From Hippea sp964442345 (GTDB lineage: Bacteria > Campylobacterota_A > Desulfurellia > Desulfurellales > Hippeaceae): 26,577 bases of DNA. The notes below the pieces were generated by a model. The model was not told the DNA's origin and made no database searches. It worked only from the letters and a program-made list of their open reading frames with translations. Of the stretch, positions 15,740 to 22,658 are shown one piece after another. Numbering within the stretch: the first letter of the stretch is position 1; each line of letters begins with the position of its first letter. Made by a program: the position numbers and the translations under genes. The stretch lies in the NCBI GenBank assembly GCA_964442345.1, contig CAYTZD010000015.1, forward strand, positions 1-26,577, written 5' to 3'.

Positions 15740-16916
15740 TCTTTTTCTGTTTATACTTCTTATTCCCGCATTGCCGTTAATCTTTGTAAAATCCTTAACA
15801 AACAGCCGCATTAGATACAAGCTTAAAGAGAGATTTTTACCGCATTCGGTCGATATTGAAGATTACATACTTATCCACACATCAAGCTTTGGCGAGACAA
15901 AAGCCGTCCTTAAGTTTTCAGAAGAGCTAAAAAAGACAACAGGCTTAGACATACTCTTCAGCGTATTTACCGACACAGCCTACAAGCTTATAAAGGATAA
16001 AAATGTAAAGCTGATGCCACTTGATTTATACCCGCTATATGCAAAACTATTCAAAAACAGACCAAAACTTGCAATATTCTTTGAGACAGAGATCTGGCCA
16101 TCTTACCTGGCATACCTAAAAAAACACAGAATTCCAATAATTCTTATAAACGCACGTATGAGTAGAAAAAGCTTTAGCAGATACAAAAAACTCTCTTTCT
16201 TTTTCAAAAAAGTTATAAACAATTTCAACCTTATTATCGCAAAATCCAAAGAAGATGCCAAAAGATTTGCCTATTTCAACAAAAACACAATTGTATGCGG
16301 CAATATAAAACAGTTTAAAGAGAAGCAAGAATTCAAGAATGCAAAAGAAGAACTAAAGATAAAGACAGACAAACCCATTCTTGTGCTTGCAAGCTTTCAC
16401 AAAGAAGAGATAGATTTATCGGTTAGCATCATTGATGCCTTCAAAGACAAATTTTTTATCATACTTGCACCACGCCATTTAGAAGATGTGGATATCTTTG
16501 AATCAAGATTAAAATCAAACAAAATACCTTACACAAAAAGAACAGAGAAAAAAACGGCAACAGAGATACTCCTGCTTAACACAATGGGCGAATTGGAGAA
16601 GGCATACAGTATCGCAGAAATATCCATCATTGGTGGCAGTTTTGATGAGAGATTAAAAGGACACAACCCTATAGAACCGTTAATCTATAACAATACAACA
16701 GTCGTAGGACCATACATGGAAAGCTTTGAAGAAGAAACAAAAGAACTAAAACAAAAAAGATTAATCCTTCAATTAGAAAAGGGAGATTACTTAAAACAGA
16801 TAGAAGAAATCATTAAAAAACCCAAAAAAGTTAACAGAAGCAGTGTTTTTACCAACTTATCATATATATTAAATTGTTATTTAGTGCATACTTTAAAAAC
16901 GCTCAAAAATATTTAA
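15723..16916 (+). CDS. waaA: 3-deoxy-D-manno-octulosonic acid transferase WaaA (KdtA)
   Basis: WaaA transfers Kdo from CMP-Kdo to lipid IVA, starting the inner core. The 397-residue protein has an N-terminal membrane anchor (IWLYNLFLFILLIPALPLIF), the catalytic segment HTSSFGETKA with presumed base Glu58, the highly conserved FFETEIWPSYL with IILINARMSRKSF, and the nucleotide-sugar motif GGSFDERLKGHNPIEPL. Whether it adds one or two Kdo residues cannot be told from sequence. It starts inside msbA without a visible Shine-Dalgarno sequence, implying coupled translation. It is the last gene of the outer-membrane operon, followed about 150 bases later by an intrinsic terminator on the same strand. 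Confidence 0.95.
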   Translation: MIWLYNLFLFILLIPALPLIFVKSLTNSRIRYKLKERFLPHSVDIEDYILIHTSSFGETKAVLKFSEELKKTTGLDILFSVFTDTAYKLIKDKNVKLMPLDLYPLYAKLFKNRPKLAIFFETEIWPSYLAYLKKHRIPIILINARMSRKSFSRYKKLSFFFKKVINNFNLIIAKSKEDAKRFAYFNKNTIVCGNIKQFKEKQEFKNAKEELKIKTDKPILVLASFHKEEIDLSVSIIDAFKDKFFIILAPRHLEDVDIFESRLKSNKIPYTKRTEKKTATEILLLNTMGELEKAYSIAEISIIGGSFDERLKGHNPIEPLIYNNTTVVGPYMESFEEETKELKQKRLILQLEKGDYLKQIEEIIKKPKKVNRSSVFTNLSYILNCYLVHTLKTLKNI

Positions 16917-16931
16917 ACATTCATTTTTTAC

Positions 16932-16959
16932 TTGATTTTTTACGGAACATATATATAAT
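16932..16959 (+). promoter_or_regulatory. Sigma-70-type promoter for a candidate small RNA
   Basis: TTGATT at 16932-16937 and a perfect TATAAT at 16954-16959 are separated by 16 bases, in an A/T-rich tract just after waaA. Transcription would begin near 16965-16967. No sizeable credible coding region follows on this strand before the terminator at 17063, so the product would be a short RNA. Confidence 0.55.
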
Positions 16960-16964
16960 CAAAC

Positions 16965-17092
16965 AGGGAAATGAAAAAATAAATGAAGTTTTATCGCCTC
17001 ACTCCCCCTTAATGGGGCCTCCCCCCTGTTTCTCTCTCGCCCGAGAGAGCCCTGTTAAGCATGCCACCACCTACCAGGCGGTGGCCTTTTTT
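16965..17092 (+). ncRNA. Candidate small structured RNA, about 125 nt
   Basis: Between the promoter above and the terminator below lies a segment far richer in G and C than its surroundings. It can form CCCC-TTAAT-GGGG (17005-17008 with 17014-17017) and a 7-bp hairpin CTCTCTC/GAGAGAG (17032-17038 with 17043-17049, loop GCCC). The terminator stem is at 17063-17085. The only open frames are very short (MKK; MKFYRLTPP from 16983). I could not match it to SRP RNA, 6S, tmRNA or RNase P RNA. Its 3' end is antisense to the last codons of mfd. Existence as a transcript is inferred from signals, not shown; the 3' leader of waaA mRNA read through the same terminator is the alternative. Confidence 0.4.
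17063..17092 (+). terminator. Intrinsic terminator of the outer-membrane operon
   Basis: GCCACC at 17063-17068 pairs with GGTGGC at 17080-17085, with an A-C mismatch and an inner CCT/AGG stem, followed by CTTTTTTATT. The U-tract lies only on the + strand side, so it stops waaA transcripts and the candidate small RNA. From 17071 on it is also coding sequence for the C-terminus of Mfd on the opposite strand. Confidence 0.8.
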
Positions 17093-20000
17093 ATTCTATC
17101 AAATATCTCAAAGAGAGATGTTTTTATCGTCTTCAAATTTTTTCCAAGCAGACCAAAATAGACACTTGTTTGGCTTAAAAACCTGCCTTTCTTTTCATCT
17201 ACAACCTTTACAAGCTCATCGGTATCAATATCTGCATCAACATAGAATTCAACAATAACACCTGTCGGTGAAAGCGTAAGCTTTTTAACAAATACTTCCC
17301 TTGCCTTTATCTTTAGCGAAACAATATAAATGAGATTTTTAACCGCTTCTGGCAGGCTACCAAACCTATCTTTGAGCTCATCTTCGAAATCTTCTAACTT
17401 CTGCAAATCATCTACGGTAGATATCCTTCTGTATATCTCAACCTTATCATCATCTGATGCAAATTCATCAGGTATAAAGGCAGAAAAGGTATGCTTTATC
17501 TCGACTTCCCTTTTTACAGGTTGATTCTTCATCTCGGATATTGCTTCTTCAATTAAAGACATATAGGTTGAAAAGCCTACTGCCTTTATCTTGCCTGACT
17601 GATCCTTGCCCAGGATGTTGCCATACCCTCTTAATTCCATATCTTTAAGTGCAAGGTGGAAACCCGAACCACGCTCGAAGAACTCTTCCATATATTGAAG
17701 CCTTTTTGCTGCATTCTCCGTGATTTTGCCACGATACAGAAGATAGGCATAGGCAACCCTATCTGCTCTTCCTACCCTGCCTCTTAGCTGGTATAAATCC
17801 GAAAGTCCAAATCTGTCTGCATCATCAATAATTATTGTGTCAACGCTTTTTATATCAAGGCCAGATTCTATAATGGATGTCGAGATTAACATCTCATATT
17901 TGCCTTGATTAAACTCCTCAAAGACGGTTTTTATCTGTTTTTTTGGCATCTTTGCATGAACTATAGTCTTTCTCACAAACGGCAGGATATTATCAAGCTC
18001 TTCTTTGACAGAATTTATGTCTTCTATCGCGTTATGAACAAAATAAACCCGTCCGTCTCTTGCTATCTCCCTTAAAACGGCATCCCTTATAAGCGATAGT
18101 TTTCTTTTCGATACTATCGTCTCTATCGGCTTTCTCTCAAGCGGCGGCGTTTTTATAATACTTATATCCAAAACGGAATTTAAAGCCATATTAAGCGTTC
18201 GTGGAATAGGCGTTGCACTTAGGTATAACATATCAACATCTGGATACCTTGTTTTTAGATACTCCTTAACCTTAACACCGAATTTATGCTCTTCATCGAC
18301 AACGACAAGTCCAAGATTGGCAAACTCTATCGCATCTGAATAGACAGAATGCGTCGCTATAAGTATATCTATCTCGCCGTTTTTTAGACCATTCAGTATC
18401 TCTTCTTTCTCTTTCTTTGTTGTAAAACGATTTAGAAGTGCTATCTTAACGGGAAAATTGCCGAATCTCTCTTTGAGTGTCTTGTAATGTTGAAGTGAAA
18501 GAAGCGTCGTTGGAACCATAAAAACAGCCTGCCTATAATTGAAAACGGCTATTGCTATAGCCCTTGCTGCAACTTCTGTCTTACCAAAAGAGACATCACC
18601 GCAAACAAGTCTATCCATAGGCACATCTTTTGACATATCCCGTTTGACTTCTTCTATAGCCTTTGCCTGGTCTGGCGTCTCATCGTATTCAAACATCGCT
18701 TCAAACTCTTTTATCTCAAACAGCTCAACATCGTAAGGCTTTCTCTTTGAAAGTTGCCTTTTAGCATAGGCGCTGACAAGTTCAGTTAGTATCTTCTTTA
18801 TCGATTTTTTTATACTCTCCTGAGCCCTTTGCCATTTGTTGTTTCTTAAAGAACTTAACTGTTCTGAACCGTGATACTCAAGAAGAAGGTCAGCATTATA
18901 CACAGGCAGATAAATCTTATCCTGATTTTCAAATTCTAATTCAAAGAAATCTTCTTCCTTTTTATCAACCTTTATCCTTGTTAATCCTTTAAATATAGCT
19001 ATGCCGTATTTTTTATGGACAACCTTACTGCCAATCTCAAACTCTTTATAAACCCTACCCTTTCTTTTTGGCCTTTTTAGTTTTATCTCCTGTTTGCCAA
19101 ACAGATCACCAAAACTGACAAAAGCTATTCTATTTTTCTCATCCTTGAAACCTTCATACAGATACAAATCCGTTAGATATATGCCACTTGGATTTTCAAG
19201 TGGATTTGAATTCAAAAGCTTAAAGTCCAAGCCTTTTGTCGAAAAATATCCTTCTAAATTATTCAGTCTAACCGAAGAGCCTGCAGCAACAACGACCCTT
19301 AAAGAAGATGCAGCGTTTTTTAGAAGCTTTATCTTCTCATCCATAGGAATAGAATCGTTAAACAGCCTTGATACAACGGCATCGTCTTTAAATTCAAAAT
19401 CATCTAAAAATTGCTCTATCTTATCCTTATGCGCAAATATCCCATCTTCCTTGTAAAGTTCAACAAGCCTATAGGCATTCTCCACATCCCTTTTATCGAC
19501 AAATGCAAGCTTGTAAAAATTATCAAACGGATAATCACTTAGAAACTCTTTACTTTTTAGCAGGCAATACCCGTATTCATCATCTTCAAATCTATACTCA
19601 GATGCAGGCAGAATCACAGATTCTTCAACAAACTCGGCTGTTCTTTGATTTTCTGGATATATCAATCTTATACTTTCAACTTCATCATCAAATAAATCAA
19701 TCCTTAAAGGCTTATCGTAAAATGGAGAAAAGATATCAACAATAGAACCACGCCTTGAGAATTCGCCCATTTCATATACACGCTCAACTTTTCTATATCC
19801 AATATGAACAAGCCTTTTAAACAGTTCATCTACATTTAGCGTGCTGTCTTTTTTGATTATCTCAATACTATCCAAAAAATTATCGGCAGATATGACAGGC
19901 TGCAAAAGGGCGTTTATGTTTGTAATAAACAGAAGCCTTTTTGGTGAATTTATCAACTTATAGATAGATTTAAGCCTTTCTGAGACAATATAATCGGAAG

Positions 20001-20187
20001 GTTTTATAGAAGAGTGCGGCGGTATCTCATAAGAGAAAAACATACCCACATCAACATCAAGCTGAAAAATTTTTATAAAGAACTCAAATGCTAAAGCAAG
20101 CCTTTCAACTTCGCTATTGTCTTTTAAAACAGTTATGGAATTTCTCTTTGTTGATAAAATCCGATAAGCTAAATAGGAAAAATTCAT
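17071..20187 (-). CDS. mfd: Transcription-repair coupling factor Mfd
   Basis: Mfd removes RNA polymerase stalled at DNA damage and recruits nucleotide excision repair. At 1038 residues it is shorter than E. coli Mfd (1148). Visible parts are an N-terminal UvrB-like region, an RNA-polymerase-interacting CarD-like domain at about 380-450 (FEIGSKVVHKKYGIAIFKGL), a RecG-like translocase with Walker A GDVSFGKT (530-537) and DEEH box 631-634, QLRGRVGR near 800, and a C-terminal TRCF domain from about 890. The Walker A reads GDVS where GDVG is usual. The ATG overlaps the rlpA stop by 4 bases and has no clear Shine-Dalgarno sequence. The final residues KKATAW are encoded within the + strand terminator. 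It is the last gene of the leftward operon. Confidence 0.96.
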   Translation of the reverse strand: MNFSYLAYRILSTKRNSITVLKDNSEVERLALAFEFFIKIFQLDVDVGMFFSYEIPPHSSIKPSDYIVSERLKSIYKLINSPKRLLFITNINALLQPVISADNFLDSIEIIKKDSTLNVDELFKRLVHIGYRKVERVYEMGEFSRRGSIVDIFSPFYDKPLRIDLFDDEVESIRLIYPENQRTAEFVEESVILPASEYRFEDDEYGYCLLKSKEFLSDYPFDNFYKLAFVDKRDVENAYRLVELYKEDGIFAHKDKIEQFLDDFEFKDDAVVSRLFNDSIPMDEKIKLLKNAASSLRVVVAAGSSVRLNNLEGYFSTKGLDFKLLNSNPLENPSGIYLTDLYLYEGFKDEKNRIAFVSFGDLFGKQEIKLKRPKRKGRVYKEFEIGSKVVHKKYGIAIFKGLTRIKVDKKEEDFFELEFENQDKIYLPVYNADLLLEYHGSEQLSSLRNNKWQRAQESIKKSIKKILTELVSAYAKRQLSKRKPYDVELFEIKEFEAMFEYDETPDQAKAIEEVKRDMSKDVPMDRLVCGDVSFGKTEVAARAIAIAVFNYRQAVFMVPTTLLSLQHYKTLKERFGNFPVKIALLNRFTTKKEKEEILNGLKNGEIDILIATHSVYSDAIEFANLGLVVVDEEHKFGVKVKEYLKTRYPDVDMLYLSATPIPRTLNMALNSVLDISIIKTPPLERKPIETIVSKRKLSLIRDAVLREIARDGRVYFVHNAIEDINSVKEELDNILPFVRKTIVHAKMPKKQIKTVFEEFNQGKYEMLISTSIIESGLDIKSVDTIIIDDADRFGLSDLYQLRGRVGRADRVAYAYLLYRGKITENAAKRLQYMEEFFERGSGFHLALKDMELRGYGNILGKDQSGKIKAVGFSTYMSLIEEAISEMKNQPVKREVEIKHTFSAFIPDEFASDDDKVEIYRRISTVDDLQKLEDFEDELKDRFGSLPEAVKNLIYIVSLKIKAREVFVKKLTLSPTGVIVEFYVDADIDTDELVKVVDEKKGRFLSQTSVYFGLLGKNLKTIKTSLFEIFDRIKKATAW

Positions 20188-20963
20188 TTTCTAACTATAC
20201 AATAACTACCCACAATGGAAGCAACGCTACTTATAGCAAACCTTTTTGCTTCTTCTTTCGTATCAAAATCTCCAACAAGCACCCTGTAAAATACTGCGCC
20301 GTTTACAACCTTTTTCTGTATATAAACATCGCTTAAGCTTTTTGAAAGCTTATTTTTAAGCTTTAAGGCATTAAGAAGGCTTCTAAACGAACCAACCTGA
20401 ATAGCAAAATCACCGATACTAACATCAATATTTGTATCAATTGTTATCTTATCAAGCTGTTCAACCTTGGGTTTTCTAATGACACTACTGTTTTTAAACA
20501 TGGCAACAGACGGTGCACTGCCAAGCACTATAATCTTAACAGGTGCTGTGCCTGTGCCTATCATGCCTATATCCTTAGCAGCAGCATAAGATAGGTCAAT
20601 TATCCTGTTTTTTACAAATGGTCCTCTGTCGTTTATCCTTACAATTGTGGATCTGCCGTTGTTGAGATTTATAACCCTAACAATTGTATTAAACGGCAGG
20701 GTTTTGCTTGCAGCAGTATGCGCATACATATTGTAAATCTCGCCATTTGCCGTTCTTCTACCGTGAAATTTTGGTCCATACCAGGAAGCTATGCCCGTTT
20801 GGGTATAACCTTTAGGGACACTTTTTAAAACACGATAAGGATAATAACCACCTGTATAAACATTGCTTCTCAAAACAGAACACGATGAAAGCAAAAAAGC
20901 CAAAACAACAAAAGCAAGCGCCTTTTTAATATATCTTTGACCTAATAATCCTTTCAAGTTCAT
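20184..20963 (-). CDS. rlpA: RlpA-like septal lipoprotein with SPOR domain
   Basis: RlpA is a lytic transglycosylase or septal-ring lipoprotein acting on denuded peptidoglycan. From the ATG at 20963 the protein has 259 residues: a basic n-region, hydrophobic stretch and lipobox LLSSC with Cys28. A double-psi beta-barrel domain follows at about 50-145 (GIASWYGPKFHGRRTANGE, then RINDRGPF with the conserved Asp). A SPOR domain sits at the C-terminus (FAIQVGSFRSLLNALKLK, YRVLVGDF). An in-frame TTG at 20972 would give three more residues; the ATG has GGAG just upstream, with short spacing. The start lies inside plsC (38-base overlap). Enzymatic activity versus pure binding cannot be decided from sequence. 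Confidence 0.9.
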   Translation of the reverse strand: MNLKGLLGQRYIKKALAFVVLAFLLSSCSVLRSNVYTGGYYPYRVLKSVPKGYTQTGIASWYGPKFHGRRTANGEIYNMYAHTAASKTLPFNTIVRVINLNNGRSTIVRINDRGPFVKNRIIDLSYAAAKDIGMIGTGTAPVKIIVLGSAPSVAMFKNSSVIRKPKVEQLDKITIDTNIDVSIGDFAIQVGSFRSLLNALKLKNKLSKSLSDVYIQKKVVNGAVFYRVLVGDFDTKEEAKRFAISSVASIVGSYCIVRK

Positions 20964-21552
20964 CTTCTCCAAAATCTTCTACTTTAAGCTTACCCATTGC
21001 TTCAACAATGACTTTTCCACTGTTTAGGATGAGTTTACCCACTGGCATAATAGATTCGCTTCCGATTATCTTTACCAAAAATATGGGTATATTCTTCTTC
21101 TTTGCTATAAGAAGACCGCCCTTTTTGAATGCAGACTTCTCCTTTCTTGTTCCTTGCGGGAATATAACCAGTGCACCTTCTTTAAATCTTCTCAATGCCC
21201 TTATTAAAGCAATAGCCGATTCTCTATCGTTATTTCTATTTACGCTAATTGCACCGATATCCTTTAGCGCCTTACCTATAACAGGATATTTAAATAACTC
21301 TTTTTTAGATACCCACAACAGTTTTGAACTTATACACTTATACAAGGCAAGTATATCAAAATAGCTACTATGATTTGCCATAACAACGCATCCTTCCACA
21401 TCAAATTCACCTTTACATTCAACTGTTATGTTAAACTTCTCCAAAACATCACTAACCCAATCCCTTACCACATTTTCATCGAACTTCCTATTTTTTATCC
21501 TATAAAGGATACTGAGTATCACAAGCCTTATAAAATTAATAAAGCCACGCAT
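20926..21552 (-). CDS. plsC: 1-acyl-sn-glycerol-3-phosphate acyltransferase (PlsC family)
   Basis: PlsC acylates lysophosphatidic acid to phosphatidic acid at the inner membrane, feeding phospholipid synthesis. The 208-residue protein has an N-terminal hydrophobic segment and the acyltransferase motif NHSSYFD with His61 and Asp66 (HX4D). FPQGTR at 131-136 stands in the usual FPEGTR position, with Q for E as in some family members. AFKKGGLLIAKKKNIPIFLV completes the fold. The start overlaps the upstream kinase stop by one base (TAATG). Related acyltransferases of other specificity share these motifs, so the substrate is inferred. Confidence 0.88.
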   Translation of the reverse strand: MRGFINFIRLVILSILYRIKNRKFDENVVRDWVSDVLEKFNITVECKGEFDVEGCVVMANHSSYFDILALYKCISSKLLWVSKKELFKYPVIGKALKDIGAISVNRNNDRESAIALIRALRRFKEGALVIFPQGTRKEKSAFKKGGLLIAKKKNIPIFLVKIIGSESIMPVGKLILNSGKVIVEAMGKLKVEDFGEDELERIIRSKIY

Positions 21553-22658
21553 TATATAAATATCCTAAAAGTCGTTCCTTTGCCTTTTTTGGTTTCTATC
21601 TCAATCTTTCCGTCTAATATTTCCACAGCCTGCTTAACTATTGCAAGTCCAAGACCCGTTCCATTCTTTTTATTTGTATAAAAAGGTTCAAATATCTTAT
21701 TTACATCGTCTATGCCGCAGCCATCATCTACTATCTCAAAAACAGCTTTTTGTTCCTTTTTGAATACACCAAAAAAGACCCTACTTTCTGCAAAATCCAA
21801 TGCATTGGCCAAAACATTAACAACAGCACTTTTAAGAAGATTTCTATCGCTTACAATGTCAAACTCTTCAATCTGCTTTTCAAATTCAATATCTGAATTT
21901 CTAATCTGGGCGTAAATCTCAAACTCCACTTCCTTAGCAAAATCCACGCTTGAAAACTTCTCAGGCGTATAGTTTACCGTCTTCGTAAACAGAAGCGTAT
22001 TGTTCACGATGTTGTTTATCCTTTTTATGCTCATCATGATATTATCGACAATATCCTTCTTTGAACCATCATCAAGTAAAGCAACAAGCAACTCAATGCT
22101 TGCAAGCGGATTTTTTATATCATGTGCGATAGATGCAGCCATCTGACCAATAATTGCAAGCTTCTCTTTCTTTTCGTTTTCTTCTTTAAGTCTTTCGACC
22201 TGCGTTATATCACTAAATACAACGACTGCACCGTCTTCTTTATCTTCGTCCAATATAAGCGAAGCAGAAAGGTTTAAAATCTTCTTCTCTCCTTTTACAT
22301 CAAGTTCAATACGGTTTCTTTCTCTAAAGTAATCAACAACTTCATAGGCGCTTCTGCCTACAAGCTCTTCTATAGCAAAAATCTCACCAATATGTTTTCC
22401 TTTGACGGATTCCTCTTCGACCAAAAAGACAACAGATGCCTTCCTATTAAACACCGTTATACGGCCATTCTCATCTATGGAACATACGCCACTATCTATA
22501 CTCTCCAATATATTCTCTAAATATCGCCTATTTCTTTCTAATTTGCCTTCTAATACTTCAAACTTTCTCTTCAGCTGGGCATAGGACTTTTCTAACTTAC
22601 GGCTGGTATCTAAAACGGCTTCAAACATTATCTGCAGGGTCTTAAACTTCTCATCCAT
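21552..22658 (-). CDS. Soluble PAS-domain sensor histidine kinase, FlgS/NtrB-like
   Basis: The product (about 368 residues) has no membrane segment. Its order is an N-terminal coiled coil (about 5-45), a PAS domain (about 48-155, ILESIDSGVCSIDENGRITVFNRKA), a HisKA dimerisation domain with phospho-acceptor His179 in SIAHDIKNPLASIEL, and a HATPase domain with N-box (VLANALDFA, Asn285), DDGCGI, FEPFYT and GTGLGLA. The H-box and the following NTLLFTK segment resemble FlgS, the kinase that activates sigma-54 flagellar genes in epsilonproteobacteria, and NtrB. No response regulator gene is in the window, so its partner is unknown. The ATG at 22658 overlaps the upstream stop by one base; a GTG at 22661 is equally possible. 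Confidence 0.88.
   Translation of the reverse strand: MDEKFKTLQIMFEAVLDTSRKLEKSYAQLKRKFEVLEGKLERNRRYLENILESIDSGVCSIDENGRITVFNRKASVVFLVEEESVKGKHIGEIFAIEELVGRSAYEVVDYFRERNRIELDVKGEKKILNLSASLILDEDKEDGAVVVFSDITQVERLKEENEKKEKLAIIGQMAASIAHDIKNPLASIELLVALLDDGSKKDIVDNIMMSIKRINNIVNNTLLFTKTVNYTPEKFSSVDFAKEVEFEIYAQIRNSDIEFEKQIEEFDIVSDRNLLKSAVVNVLANALDFAESRVFFGVFKKEQKAVFEIVDDGCGIDDVNKIFEPFYTNKKNGTGLGLAIVKQAVEILDGKIEIETKKGKGTTFRIFI

Noticed and set aside
16965..17092. SRP RNA, 6S RNA, tmRNA or RNase P RNA
   Set aside because: None of the conserved sequence blocks of these RNAs is visible on either strand; the segment is left as an unclassified candidate.
16874..17258. Two open frames on the + strand across the waaA-mfd junction
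   Set aside because: They run through the terminator and antisense to mfd, have no homology-like motifs, and lack ribosome binding sites.
18576..18600. Damaged Walker A in Mfd (GDVS for GDVG)
   Set aside because: The residues still satisfy GxxxxGKT, so the change is a tolerated variation rather than loss of function.
18539..19745. Several open frames antisense to mfd
   Set aside because: Shadow frames of a strongly conserved gene, with no recognisable protein features.
20964..20972. TTG start for rlpA
   Set aside because: Adds three residues without benefit; the ATG at 20963 gives a normal lipoprotein signal peptide and has GGAG just upstream.
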